DNA of 64,000 bases from Oceanibaculum pacificum (GTDB lineage Bacteria; Pseudomonadota; Alphaproteobacteria; Oceanibaculales; Oceanibaculaceae): positions 1 through 64,000 of the forward strand of contig NZ_LPXN01000127.1 in assembly GCF_001618175.1 (NCBI RefSeq), written 5' to 3'. Each line of letters opens with the position of its first letter. The stretch's first letter is position 1. The notes under the pieces were generated by a model that saw nothing but the letters and a program-made list of their open reading frames with translations, was not told the origin of the DNA and did no database searches. Positions 34,120 to 42,548 of the stretch are shown here, piece after piece. Made by a program: the position numbers and the translations under genes.

Positions 34120-34800
34120 CGGCGCGATCTCATATTCCCGGGTGATGATGATCGGCAGGTGGCCGTCCGGCAGGAAGTGCGGTTCGTCGGCCCGGGTGAG
34201 GCGATATTCCTCGGTCCGGGTGCCGGCCTTCATGTCGGCGGTGGAGGCGAACCAGGTGATCGCGAGCCCGTCATAGGGCGGCGGGGAAGGGCGGTCATAT
34301 TCCGTCAACGCCAGATGATTCTGCTCGTAGCGATGCAATACGGGAATGCGCGCTGCGATCGGACCATGCACCTCGCGCCAGTAGCGGCGGAATTCGGCGC
34401 GATCCATGCCAGGGCGCTGATTGACGAACTCGATATTCTTCACCGCGCCCGGCGGCGCCGGATTGTCCTTGATGACATGCAGCTCGATCGGCATTTCGAT
34501 ACAGCGCCCGGTATCGACGAAGCCATGCAGGTCGGCGACCATCTCATCCCAGGCCGGCGAGGATTTGGCGGCGTCGAGGTCGGCTTTGTTCGCGAACCAG
34601 AATTCCGAGATGCCGTCGAATAGTAACTCGCCCTTGCGATAGCCCTGGACCAGCGCGTGCGACTGTACATAGCGCCGCAAACCCGGCAGCCGCGCGGCGA
34701 TGGGACCATGACCCTGCCGCCACCGCTTCTGAAAGGCCTCGACCTGGCCTTCCTCAAGGCCGGGATGCTTGCGCTTGATGAGGTGAATTATCTTGAGCAT
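34108..34800 (-). CDS. Tandem EthD-domain protein
   Basis: A 230-residue protein made of two alpha-beta ferredoxin-like repeats. Repeat 1 has IIHLIKRKHPGLEEGQVEAF...HGPIAARLPGLRRYVQSH. Repeat 2 has EFVNQRPGMDRAEFRRYWREVHGPIAARIPVLHRYEQNH. The shared HGPIAAR-x-P-x-L-x-RY is the EthD/dabB-like signature. Such proteins are small oxygenase-like or accessory factors; no substrate can be inferred. It lies 45 bp downstream of the flavoprotein gene on the same strand. Confidence 0.8.
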   Translation of the reverse strand: MLKIIHLIKRKHPGLEEGQVEAFQKRWRQGHGPIAARLPGLRRYVQSHALVQGYRKGELLFDGISEFWFANKADLDAAKSSPAWDEMVADLHGFVDTGRCIEMPIELHVIKDNPAPPGAVKNIEFVNQRPGMDRAEFRRYWREVHGPIAARIPVLHRYEQNHLALTEYDRPSPPPYDGLAITWFASTADMKAGTRTEEYRLTRADEPHFLPDGHLPIIITREYEIAPSAE

Positions 34801-34845
34801 CAGTTTCCTCCGGTTTGCCGCATCTTACCGGAAGTGAACGATGAT

Positions 34846-36051
34846 TCATTGTTCTCTTTGTGACGCCAGCCACTTTACCGCCTCCAGCCCGGCGGCCCGG
34901 CCCAGCGCGAAACACGCGGTCAGCAGATAACCGCCGGTCGGCGCGTCCCAATCCAGCATTTCGCCGGCGCAGAAAGTGCCCGGCAGGGCGCGCAGCATCA
35001 GCCCATCCAACGCCGGACGGGCAATGCCCCCGGCGGTGCTGATCGCCTCGGCCAGCGGGCGGGGCCGCAGGATCGGCACCGGCAGAGCCTTGATGCCGTC
35101 CGCCAGCCGCGCTGCGTCCGCCTTGTCGGCGGGCGGCAGGAACTCATGCACCAGCCCGGCCTTCACCCCGTCGATGCCGGCAGCCTTGCGCAGATGATTG
35201 CTGAAGGACTGGCTGCCGCGCGGCCGGCCCAGCGCCTGGCGCAGGGTCTCCAGCGGCGTATCGGGCGCCAGGTCCAGTCGCAGCACCGGGTCTCGCAGCA
35301 GCGCGGCCGATTGCGCATAGACCCCGCTGCCCTCGATACCGTAATCGGCGATGACGAATTCACCGCGCACGCGCTGCCCGTCGACGCTCAACGCGACCGG
35401 CTTTACCGGCTGGCCGGCGAATCGCTGCCGGAAATGCGGGCTCCAGGCAACTTCGAAGCCGCAATTGGAAGGGCGCAAGGGCGTGCAATCGACGCCCCGG
35501 CTTTGCAGCGGTCCGATCCAGGCCGCGTCGGAGCCGAGCTGCGGCCAACTGCCGCCGCCCAGCGCCAGCACCGTGGCCTTGGGGCGAATGCTGACCGGGC
35601 CGGCCGGCGTCTCGAAGCGCAGCGCCCCGGCATCGTCCCAGCCGTCCCAGCGATGCCGCATATGGAAAACCGCGCCCTGCGCCCGCAACCGCCTGATCCA
35701 GGCGCGCAATAACGGCGCGGCCTTCATTTCGGTTGGAAACACTCGCCCGGAACTGCCGACGAAGGTTTCCACGCCCAGCCCCGCCGCCCAGTCGCGCAGC
35801 GCCTGCGGCGGAAACTCATCCAGGAACGGGCGCAGCCAATCGACAGCATCGTAGCGCCCGAGGAAGGTGACATGGGGTTCAGAATGGGTCAGATTCAGGC
35901 CGCTCTTGCCGGCCATGAGGAATTTGCGCCCGGCCGAAGGCATGCGTTCGTAGATCTGCACCGGCAGGCCGGCCGACAGCAGCGTTTCAGCCGCCATCAG
36001 CCCGGCCGGTCCGCCGCCGACAATCGCGATCATGGAAGTGTCATCCGTCAT
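34846..36051 (-). CDS. HI0933-like FAD-dependent oxidoreductase (TIGR03862 type)
   Basis: A 401-residue flavoprotein. The FAD motif IAIVGGGPAGLMAAETLLSAG is at about 8-28. The HI0933 signature AGRKFLMAGKSGLNLTHSE is near 41-59. LALGGGSWPQLGSD and the C-terminal FCAGEMLDWDAPTGGYLL fit the TIGR03862 group. The reaction is unknown; the fold is shared with BaiN-type reductases. No partner reductase is evident nearby. Confidence 0.87.
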   Translation of the reverse strand: MTDDTSMIAIVGGGPAGLMAAETLLSAGLPVQIYERMPSAGRKFLMAGKSGLNLTHSEPHVTFLGRYDAVDWLRPFLDEFPPQALRDWAAGLGVETFVGSSGRVFPTEMKAAPLLRAWIRRLRAQGAVFHMRHRWDGWDDAGALRFETPAGPVSIRPKATVLALGGGSWPQLGSDAAWIGPLQSRGVDCTPLRPSNCGFEVAWSPHFRQRFAGQPVKPVALSVDGQRVRGEFVIADYGIEGSGVYAQSAALLRDPVLRLDLAPDTPLETLRQALGRPRGSQSFSNHLRKAAGIDGVKAGLVHEFLPPADKADAARLADGIKALPVPILRPRPLAEAISTAGGIARPALDGLMLRALPGTFCAGEMLDWDAPTGGYLLTACFALGRAAGLEAVKWLASQREQ

Positions 36052-36101
36052 CCGCGCCTCATAGCGGTCGCCGGCCGACAGGGCAAGAGGCGCGCCAGAG
36101 G

Positions 36102-36635
36102 TTATGGCCGGGGGGCGCGGTATATCGGGCGATGGAAGGGATGCTCGTGGCCGGCAGGGCAGACATCCTGAAAGCCCATCAGCCCCAGGATGGTAGTCAC
36201 CGTTCCCTGCTCGGTGCGGAACGGCAGAAGCAACCGCTCATAGGGGATGAATTCCTTATCCTTCACCGGCATCTGGCGCACCGAATAGTCGGGCAGGGCC
36301 TTTCGCGCGACCCAGGTATAAGCGGCGATTTGCTCGTCCAGGACGACGCCGTCATAAAGTTCCTCGAACCACAGGCCGGTCGCATCCCGACCATAGCGCG
36401 CGACATTGCCGGTGCCGACCAGCCGGAACCGGAAGCGCGGCCCATCCCCGCCCCAGACGACGTCATACAGGATGATCCATGGCAACATGGCCGCGCCGAT
36501 GGCGATAGGGTCGATGTCGGCGCGCAGCGGGATACGACCGTCCCGGCAGCGCCGCCGCCAATAATCATAGATGCCCAGATGCAGAGGATGGCGCAATTTG
36601 CCGCCAAAATCCTCAAACCAGTCGTCGGAGGTCAT
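36102..36635 (-). CDS. PAS-domain protein (PAS_5/DUF1488-like alphaproteobacterial type)
   Basis: A 177-residue protein. It begins with HPLHLGIYDYWRRRCRDGRIPLRADIDP, the lead-in typical of stand-alone PAS_5 proteins. A PAS core follows (FRFRLVGTGNVARYGRDATGLWFEEL...FIPYERLLLPF). There is no output domain, so it may sense a ligand and act through a partner, or be only a structural scaffold. It is transcribed away from the small lipoprotein gene and has only a weak ribosome site. Confidence 0.75.
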   Translation of the reverse strand: MTSDDWFEDFGGKLRHPLHLGIYDYWRRRCRDGRIPLRADIDPIAIGAAMLPWIILYDVVWGGDGPRFRFRLVGTGNVARYGRDATGLWFEELYDGVVLDEQIAAYTWVARKALPDYSVRQMPVKDKEFIPYERLLLPFRTEQGTVTTILGLMGFQDVCPAGHEHPFHRPIYRAPRP

Positions 36636-36762
36636 TCTTGGTCCGTCAATGCATCGTTAAGGCTGGGTCAGCCTATGCCGAGGGAACTTAAGGATTGGTA
36701 AAATGGCGCGATTCCCCAAGAATAGAGCCAGCTATCGGTCGCTTTGCCGCAAGGAACCCCGC

Positions 36763-36927
36763 ATGCGCACCACCCTCACCATTCTTCTTCTGGCGTTTTC
36801 GCTCAGCGGCTGCGGCGTGGCCGCCGCGCCTTGCCGGGGCGTGTCGCTGGTGCTGAAGATGATTCCCTGGGTGGGGCATGCCGCGGCCGTCCCGACCGAT
36901 GCCTGCGCCGAAGCCATCGATCCGTGA
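36763..36927 (+). CDS. Small lipoprotein (DUF6726-like)
   Basis: A 54-residue protein. A signal peptide with lipobox LSGC (cysteine about residue 16) is followed by a short hydrophobic segment with two more cysteines (APCRGVSLVLKMIPWVGH, TDACAEAIDP). This matches DUF6726 as I recall it. AAGGAA precedes the ATG at 36763; the longer frame from 36703 would bury the signal peptide. The VOC gene starts 11 bp later. Confidence 0.68.
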   Translation: MRTTLTILLLAFSLSGCGVAAAPCRGVSLVLKMIPWVGHAAAVPTDACAEAIDP

Positions 36928-36938
36928 GGAGTAAAGAC

Positions 36939-37316
36939 ATGCATCACAGCCGTCTTGACGGTTTCATCATCGACAGCCTGGGCGACGATCTGGACGCCGC
37001 CGCCGGCTTCTGGAGCGCTGCGCTCGGCCTGCCGATGAAGCGCGATAGCGGGACCGAGAATCAGGGATACATCAAGCTCGATGCCGGCGACGATCTGAAC
37101 ATCGAAGTGCAAAATGTCAATCATCCCAGCCGCGTGCATCTCGACATCGCCACGGACGACATCCCGGCCGAGGTTGCGCGGCTGGAGAAGCTGGGCGCGA
37201 AACGCATCGCCGATATCAAGGGCTGGGTGGTGATGGCGGCGCCGACCGGTCATCGTTTTTGCGTCGTGCAGGCCAGGGGCAGCGATTTCGAGAAAAAATC
37301 GACCCGTTGGGAATAG
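36939..37316 (+). CDS. VOC (glyoxalase/dioxygenase fold) family protein
   Basis: A 125-residue protein with one pair of beta-alpha-beta-beta-beta modules. Segment 1 is DGFIIDSLGDDLDAAAGFWSAALGLPM; segment 2 is HLDIATDDIPAEVARLEKLGAKRI, ending with FCVVQ. Such proteins bind a divalent metal for glyoxalase, dioxygenase or resistance functions. The substrate cannot be told from sequence. AGGAGTAAAG supports the start. Confidence 0.82.
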   Translation: MHHSRLDGFIIDSLGDDLDAAAGFWSAALGLPMKRDSGTENQGYIKLDAGDDLNIEVQNVNHPSRVHLDIATDDIPAEVARLEKLGAKRIADIKGWVVMAAPTGHRFCVVQARGSDFEKKSTRWE

Positions 37317-37370
37317 CGGGCTTGCGCCGCGGCCGCTGGCGCGATGACGCCCGGCGGGCTACAAGCATCC

Positions 37371-38267
37371 ATGTCCATTCTTCCCACCGACCGCAGCGCC
37401 GAAGCGAATCTGAAGACCGGCATCGCCATCGTGCTGATGGGGGTGATGATGTTCGCCTGCGTCGACACGCTGAACAAGATTCTCGGCCAGACGCTGACCA
37501 TCGTGCAGATCCTGTGGGTCCGCTTCCTGATCTTCGTGCCGATCGCGCTGGCGCTGGCCTACAGGCGACAGGGCGGGGTGGTGTGGCGCAGCCAGAAGCC
37601 GCTGCTGCAGGGTGTGCGCGCCGCGCTGCTGGTGATCGAGATGGGGTTTTTCGTCGCCGCCCTGCAATATCTGCCGCTGGCTGATGTGCAGGCCATTGCC
37701 GCCAGCGCGCCGTTGATGGTGGTCGCGCTGTCGGTGCCGTTCCTGGGCGAGAAGGTAGGCTGGCGGCGCTGGAGCGCCGTGGGGGTCGGATTTGTCGGCG
37801 TGCTGATCATCGTGCGGCCGGGCTTCGAGACGATGGGCATGGGCACCATCCTCACGCTGATCGGCACCGCCATGTGGGCGGTCTATCAGATCATGCTGCG
37901 CATCGTCGGACGCTACGATCCGGCGCCCACCACGGCGCTGTGGACGGCGGTGATCGGCCTGGTCATGACCAGCGCGGTCGTGCCGTTCCACTGGAACCCG
38001 CCCAGCGCGTTGGGCTGGGTGCTGCTGCTGGCCATCGGCATTCTGGGGGCGGCGGGCCACACAGTGTTCATGAAGGCCTTCACCCTGGCCCCGGCCTCGG
38101 CCTTGCAGCCCTACACCTACACACAGCTCGTGGCGGTCACGATCCTGGGCTTCCTGGTATTCGGCGACCTGCCGGACAGCATGACGGTAGCCGGCGCCAG
38201 CCTGATCGTCGCCGCCGGCCTCTATTCGATCTATCGCGCCCGGGTGCGGGCCGGCCTTTCCGGCTAG
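37371..38267 (+). CDS. DMT-family (EamA) transporter
   Basis: A 298-residue protein with ten predicted helices in two EamA repeats. Repeat 1 begins GIAIVLMGVMMFACVDTLNK; repeat 2 begins GTILTLIGTAMWAVYQIMLR. These transporters usually export small metabolites or amino acids. An alternative ATG lies nine codons upstream at 37344; neither has a strong ribosome site. It converges with the TPP-enzyme operon, 36 bp away. Confidence 0.86.
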   Translation: MSILPTDRSAEANLKTGIAIVLMGVMMFACVDTLNKILGQTLTIVQILWVRFLIFVPIALALAYRRQGGVVWRSQKPLLQGVRAALLVIEMGFFVAALQYLPLADVQAIAASAPLMVVALSVPFLGEKVGWRRWSAVGVGFVGVLIIVRPGFETMGMGTILTLIGTAMWAVYQIMLRIVGRYDPAPTTALWTAVIGLVMTSAVVPFHWNPPSALGWVLLLAIGILGAAGHTVFMKAFTLAPASALQPYTYTQLVAVTILGFLVFGDLPDSMTVAGASLIVAAGLYSIYRARVRAGLSG

Positions 38268-38303
38268 CCGGTGAGACTGGTCCCCACCCGGGGCGATTCG
38301 CGA

Positions 38304-38885
38304 TTACAGCCCCAACGCCTTGCGGAAGCGCAGTTTCAGTTCAACGCCATCGCGGGTCGGCAGGGCGCGCGGCGTCTCCTCGGCGGCGATGGAGACCCGG
38401 GCGACCAGCGTTCCCTTGCCGGTGCGCACCCGATCCTTCAATTTAGCAACGCCTTCCATCGTATTGATTTCCTGCGTATCGCCGATGCCGCAGGCCTTCG
38501 CAACGCCGACCAGATCGACGCCGCCCCCAGTATGGCTCTGCTGCATGCCGGTCTCGCCATAATGGCCATTATCGAAGATCACCACAGACAGATTATCCGG
38601 CTTCTGGAGGGCGATGGTGGCCAGCGCGCCCATGCCCATCAGCATCTCGCCATCGCCGGTGATGACCAGCACCTTCTTATCCGGCTGGGCCAGCGCGATG
38701 CCGAGCCCCATCACGGCCGCACCGCCCATGGCGCCCCAGAGGTAGAAATTCAGGTCATGGTCGCCGGCGGCGAAGCAGTCATAGGTGGTGGACCCCAGGC
38801 CTGTGACGACCAGCAGAGTGTCGTCGCGGCCCTCCAGCAGGGCCTTGGCGACGGCGCGACGGTCGAGGAGGTTAGCGCGGCTCAT
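38304..38885 (-). CDS. Thiamine-diphosphate decarboxylase subunit beta (ComE/sulfopyruvate decarboxylase-like)
   Basis: A 193-residue pyrophosphate-binding half of a split TPP enzyme. The TPP/Mg motif runs from GDGEMLMGMG to the terminal N of SVVIFDNGHYGETGMQ. This resembles the beta subunits of sulfopyruvate and phosphonopyruvate decarboxylases. It overlaps the alpha gene by ATGA (38882-38885), which favours MSRANLLDR as the start rather than the ATG at 38897. Substrate specificity is unproven; any 2-oxo acid is possible. Confidence 0.78.
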   Translation of the reverse strand: MSRANLLDRRAVAKALLEGRDDTLLVVTGLGSTTYDCFAAGDHDLNFYLWGAMGGAAVMGLGIALAQPDKKVLVITGDGEMLMGMGALATIALQKPDNLSVVIFDNGHYGETGMQQSHTGGGVDLVGVAKACGIGDTQEINTMEGVAKLKDRVRTGKGTLVARVSIAAEETPRALPTRDGVELKLRFRKALGL

Positions 38886-39421
38886 TTCTTCACCCATTGC
38901 TTGCGGCCGATCAGACGCTGCGAGAGCAGCACGGCAACCACGCTGTCGCCGTTATAGGCGAGGTCGGCGGCGGCTTCGACGGTGTCCGCCACCTCCTCGG
39001 GCTGGTCCACCCGATAGACCAGCGCGCCCATCATCTCCAGCGCCTGCGGCGTGGCGTGGCCCATCGGGATCTGCCAGGGATTGAACTCCGCCCACTCGCC
39101 GCGCATCGTGATCAAGGTCAGCAGCGGGAAGCGGCAGCTTTTCATCAGCGACAGCATGTTCACGCAATTGCCCACCCCGCTGCTCTGCATCAGCAGGGCC
39201 GGGCGTTGGCCGCCCAGCCACGCGCCGGCGGCCAGGGCGATGCCTTCCTCCTCAGTGGTCAGCGAGACGGTGTGCATACTGCCCTCGTCCTGGCATGCCT
39301 TGATCAATCGGCTATGCCCGGCATCCGGCACATAGCCGACCTGGCGGACCTCGGCGCGTTTCAGAACGTCGAATATCTGTTCCGGCCAGGGCGAGACCGG
39401 ATTGCTGTCGGATGCTGTCAT
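38882..39421 (-). CDS. Thiamine-diphosphate decarboxylase subunit alpha (ComD/sulfopyruvate decarboxylase-like)
   Basis: A 179-residue pyrimidine-binding half. The catalytic glutamate region is TTEEEGIALAAGAWLGG (about 54-70), followed by LLMQSSGVGNCVNMLSL as in ComD-type decarboxylases. Together with the beta subunit it should form an alpha2beta2 TPP enzyme decarboxylating a 3-substituted pyruvate (sulfo- or phosphonopyruvate by family precedent). No phosphonate gene is adjacent. The TauE/SafE and DASS transporters 4-7 kb away would fit organosulfonates only loosely. Confidence 0.76.
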   Translation of the reverse strand: MTASDSNPVSPWPEQIFDVLKRAEVRQVGYVPDAGHSRLIKACQDEGSMHTVSLTTEEEGIALAAGAWLGGQRPALLMQSSGVGNCVNMLSLMKSCRFPLLTLITMRGEWAEFNPWQIPMGHATPQALEMMGALVYRVDQPEEVADTVEAAADLAYNGDSVVAVLLSQRLIGRKQWVKK

Positions 39422-39536
39422 GGGCTGGATATCTCTGACGTGATTGCAAGGATCGCCCGGAGCTTAACAGCCGAGGCCGGGCGCGCAACCGGCCTGGACG
39501 CAGGGCCGCATGACGCCAGCGGGAAGCAAACGAAAA

Positions 39537-39562
39537 CGGGCGCTCCGTTGAGGGAGCGCCCG
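39537..39562 (-). terminator. Rho-independent terminator of the ferritin-like gene
   Basis: CGGGCGCTCC (39537-39546) and GGAGCGCCCG (39553-39562) form a perfect 10-bp stem with loop GTTGAG. On the minus strand it is followed by TTTTCGTTT. It lies 35 bp past the ferritin-like stop. Confidence 0.78.
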
Positions 39563-39597
39563 CATGCATGCCGGTGAGGTTACGCGGCATTGCCCGA

Positions 39598-39885
39598 TCA
39601 GTGGTCGTCGATCTCGCCCTTCTTGTACAGGAACTCGTCCATGTACTTGGCGAAATGCTCGTTTTTCCGGCGCAGCCATTCTAGGCCCATGCAGGCATGT
39701 TCGATCTCTTCGCGCATGTTGTGCAGCAGGATTTCCTTCAGCTCCTCGTCCTCGCAATCGTCGGCGCGCTGCTGGTACCAATCGACTGCTTCCAGCTCCT
39801 CGATGACCGAGACGATGGCGTGATGCATCGTCAGCGTCCGCTTGCTGAGACGTTCCCGGGGGGCGTGCAGGGTATCGCTTGCCAT
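39598..39885 (-). CDS. EncFtn-type ferritin-like protein without encapsulin
   Basis: A 95-residue protein closely resembling the encapsulated ferritin of Rhodospirillum rubrum. That protein forms an annular decamer with iron ferroxidase centres at subunit interfaces. Corresponding residues are visible: E29, E30, E32, W36 and Y37 in EELEAVDWYQQR, then E60 and H63 in NMREEIEHACMGLEWLRR. The C-terminus stops at KKGEIDDH and lacks the encapsulin-docking peptide. No encapsulin gene is adjacent. AGAGGAAG fixes the ATG at 39885. A terminator follows, so it is monocistronic. Confidence 0.87.
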   Translation of the reverse strand: MASDTLHAPRERLSKRTLTMHHAIVSVIEELEAVDWYQQRADDCEDEELKEILLHNMREEIEHACMGLEWLRRKNEHFAKYMDEFLYKKGEIDDH

Positions 39886-39928
39886 AGATACTTCCTCTTT
39901 GTTGGCTGGCTGGGTAACTCTTTGCGCC

Positions 39929-41383
39929 TTACCGCTTGCGCCCATAGCGCGCGCGGCGAAGACCAAGCTTGCGTGCCAGATGCAGCTTTGCAAGCCGAAA
40001 TGGGCGGGTCGGGGCCTCCGGATCAAGCAGTTGCAGATCGACCATCAGGCTTTCCGCGTTGCTCGGCAAGTCGGGCTCCAGCGGTTCGAGGCGCTTGCCT
40101 TCCGCCGTGCGCAGGCTCTCGACAGCGCGGATCAGCGATCCTTCGCGCCGCATGGCCTCGGCGACGGCCTCGGGCGGGCAGTCCAGATGCTCGGCCAGCA
40201 GCGTGTCCCGGATGCGCGCGATGCCGGCCGCGAGCTCATCCTCGCCGGTCTCGCTCTCGACGATCAGGTCGCATTCCGTATCGAACCCCATGGAGCGGTT
40301 ATTGAGGTTACTGGAGCCGATCTTCAGGACCCGGTCATCGACGATCACCACCTTGGAATGCACATAAATCTGCCGGCCGCTCGCTGTCACCGGCTTGTAG
40401 ATCGCCAGCCGGCCATGGGCGTCGCCGTCGCGCAGTTGCTTCACCGCATAGAGGCGCGCCACGCCCATGGCGGCCGCCTCCAGGAAAGATTCGGTGGATT
40501 CCGGATTCAGGATCACGATTTCCGGCCCTTCCGGCTCCGCCAGCCGTTCCAGCAAAGCCGCCAGGATGCGCCGGCCGGCGAGATACTGGTTCTCGATGTA
40601 GAGGCAGTGCTTCGCCCCAGCGATGGCGGCCAGGTGAAAAGCCTCGATCTCCCGGCACGCCTGCATCTTGCCCCAGGAGGGGTTGGTGCGGGCGATGCCC
40701 ACCGGCACATTCTCGAAAGTCGGCTTGTAACTATGCGGCCAGGGGTCGCCCGCGCCGTGATAGGCGGCGATGTCGTAATCCGTGGCGATCAGCCAGCGTT
40801 CGCGGAACAGGTCGCCCAGCGCCCGGGCAATTGGGCCCTGCACCATCATGGCCACCTCGTGACGCGGCGTGGCGATGCCGCCCCGGCGCAGCTTGCGACG
40901 CGGATCGTCGTCCAGATGCTCGGGCGTATCCCAGCGATCCTCGACCAGATCGATACTGCCGCAGAACGCCACCTGATCGTCGATGATGATCAGCTTCTGG
41001 TGATGCGTCGCGCCGGACGGATGGCCGATATCGCGGTGGTAATGGATATTGCGCGGCGAACTCCAGCCGACGCGGAACATATGCTTCAGCTCGCGGCCCA
41101 AATTGAGCAGAACGGAATTACCCCATCGCAGCACACGGATGCTCAGCGCCGGATTGCGCTTCGCCAGATGGCGCAGGAACGTGCCCAGCCGGCGCGGCCC
41201 CTCGCGCGTGCTGCTGTCGCGGAACAGGTGCGAGCGATGGTCGAAATCCCAGCCGACGATATGGATGGAGTGCTCGGCGCGCAGCATCGCCTCGCGCACG
41301 GCGGAAAAATACTCCGCGCCATCGATCAGCACACGGGCCTGGCGCGCCCGTTCGCTTCGCCAGCAAAGTCGGTGGGTTATCAT
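39929..41383 (-). CDS. Phospholipase D / cardiolipin synthase-like protein
   Basis: A 484-residue protein with two HKD motifs, HHQKLIIIDDQVAFCGSID (about 126-144) and HSKVVIVDDRVLKIGSSNLNNRS (about 343). These are the paired catalytic sites of PLD phosphatidyltransferases. It lacks the N-terminal membrane helices of housekeeping cardiolipin synthase, and the tail is basic (HLARKLGLRRARYGRKR). It may act on membrane phospholipids from the cytosol. It ends 43 bp upstream of the ferritin-like start on the same strand. Confidence 0.88.
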   Translation of the reverse strand: MITHRLCWRSERARQARVLIDGAEYFSAVREAMLRAEHSIHIVGWDFDHRSHLFRDSSTREGPRRLGTFLRHLAKRNPALSIRVLRWGNSVLLNLGRELKHMFRVGWSSPRNIHYHRDIGHPSGATHHQKLIIIDDQVAFCGSIDLVEDRWDTPEHLDDDPRRKLRRGGIATPRHEVAMMVQGPIARALGDLFRERWLIATDYDIAAYHGAGDPWPHSYKPTFENVPVGIARTNPSWGKMQACREIEAFHLAAIAGAKHCLYIENQYLAGRRILAALLERLAEPEGPEIVILNPESTESFLEAAAMGVARLYAVKQLRDGDAHGRLAIYKPVTASGRQIYVHSKVVIVDDRVLKIGSSNLNNRSMGFDTECDLIVESETGEDELAAGIARIRDTLLAEHLDCPPEAVAEAMRREGSLIRAVESLRTAEGKRLEPLEPDLPSNAESLMVDLQLLDPEAPTRPFRLAKLHLARKLGLRRARYGRKR

Positions 41384-41546
41384 GTGAGCTTCACGTCAGG
41401 GGCTGTATCAGCCATTACATAACCGATCATCACGCCGGTGAGTTCCCGTAGATATGGTTCGAGGGTGGAAATTGGCCCCGGGCTTCATATTTCCTTAAGG
41501 GTATCGCTGCTACCTTGACCCTAAGAAACATGAAGAGGATGACAAC

Positions 41547-41747
41547 ATGGCGATCGGCAATGTAGGTGGCGCGCAGAATCTGGCAATTGTCGGTCTGCAA
41601 TCCGAACGGCAGCAGACCCAGACTCTGGCCCAAGTCGTCGGCAATGCTACGGAGGGCGCCGCCCAGGTGGCCCGCTCCAATCAGGAGACGCCGCCGCCCG
41701 CGCCGCAGGAATCTGGCCGCGGTTCTTTGCTTGATATCTCCGTCTAA
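41547..41747 (+). CDS. Small hypothetical protein
   Basis: A 66-residue protein with AGAGGA upstream. The sequence MAIGNVGGAQNLAIVGLQ is followed by a helical Gln/Ala-rich segment and a Pro-rich tail (PPPAPQE) ending GSLLDISV. There is no signal peptide or membrane helix. The N-terminal style resembles small motility-associated proteins, and the C-terminal LLDI also ends the FlgC-like protein at 43653. I would not assign a function. Confidence 0.5.
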   Translation: MAIGNVGGAQNLAIVGLQSERQQTQTLAQVVGNATEGAAQVARSNQETPPPAPQESGRGSLLDISV

Positions 41748-41784
41748 TAGCGGCGCGCCTCACGGAAAGTTTACGTCGAGCGCT

Positions 41785-41821
41785 TTGACAGCCGTCCGGC
41801 GAGTTCTTAGAATCTAAGAAC
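41785..41821 (+). promoter_or_regulatory. Sigma-70 promoter with overlapping palindromic operator
   Basis: TTGACA (41785-41790) and TAGAAT (41808-41813) are separated by exactly 17 bp, a near-consensus promoter. The -10 lies inside a dyad, GTTCTTAG (41803-41810), AAT, CTAAGAAC (41814-41821), a perfect 8-bp inverted repeat. That position would let a dimeric repressor block transcription of the SprA-related gene. Confidence 0.65.
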
Positions 41822-41843
41822 CAGTGAGATTGTACGGACGGGC

Positions 41844-42548
41844 GTGGCGCGCATGATTGCAGCGATTGCCGGCTCATATTCCAGCGGGGGCGGTGTTCAG
41901 CGACTTGCCTCGCCGGAGGGGCCGTGGCTATCGCCCGCCGCAACCGGCCTCCCGAACCTCCCCGATACCGGAATCCGAACCAGTTCGCCCGCCACCGCCG
42001 AAGAAGGGCTGAGTGGCGTGCGCGCTGGGTTGCTTGCCGGCGGGACTTTGGCCGCCGCCAGCGAAGCCGAGGCGGAGGAAAGCGCCCTCGGCCTGACCGA
42101 GGAAGAACAGCAAATCGTCGATGAGCTGAAGAAACGCGACCGCGAGGTGCGCGCGCACGAACAGGCGCATGCCGCGGTGGGCGGGGCTTATGCCGGTTCC
42201 CCGGTGTATGAGTATGAGTCTGGACCGGACGGCAATCGCTATGCCGTCGGCGGATCGGTCTCGATCGATGTCTCGCCAGTCCCGGGCGATCCGGAAGCGA
42301 CTATCCAGAAAATGGAGATCGTGAAGCGCGCGGCCCTGGCGCCCGGCGAACCCTCGCCACAGGACCGCGCCGTTGCCGCCGCCGCCGACCAGGCCCGCCT
42401 GCAAGCCCAGGCCGAAAAACAACAGCAGGACAGGGAAGAGGCTCAAGGTCTCGGCGGAGAGAGCGATCCCGCCAAGGCGGCCGGCGCCTACGGCCAGGCG
42501 GCAAGCACCGGCGATATCGCCCCCATCCTGATCCAGATCGCGGCGTGA
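41844..42548 (+). CDS. SprA-related putative metalloprotease family protein
   Basis: A 234-residue protein of the family annotated as putative metalloprotease CJM1_0395/SprA-related. The hallmark is EVRAHEQAHAAVGGAYAG (about 100-117), whose HEQAH resembles a zinc-protease HExxH. GNRYAVGGSVSIDVSPVPGDPEAT and RAALAPGEPSPQDRAVAA follow. Both ends are low-complexity. No proteolytic activity is established for the family that I know of. The start is either GTG 41844 or ATG 41853, both just after a strong promoter. Confidence 0.82.
   Translation: MARMIAAIAGSYSSGGGVQRLASPEGPWLSPAATGLPNLPDTGIRTSSPATAEEGLSGVRAGLLAGGTLAAASEAEAEESALGLTEEEQQIVDELKKRDREVRAHEQAHAAVGGAYAGSPVYEYESGPDGNRYAVGGSVSIDVSPVPGDPEATIQKMEIVKRAALAPGEPSPQDRAVAAAADQARLQAQAEKQQQDREEAQGLGGESDPAKAAGAYGQAASTGDIAPILIQIAA

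Noticed and set aside
39598-39885. Encapsulin nanocompartment locus
   Set aside because: Neighbouring genes are phospholipase D and TPP-enzyme subunits, and the cargo-like C-terminus is missing. No shell gene is in the window.
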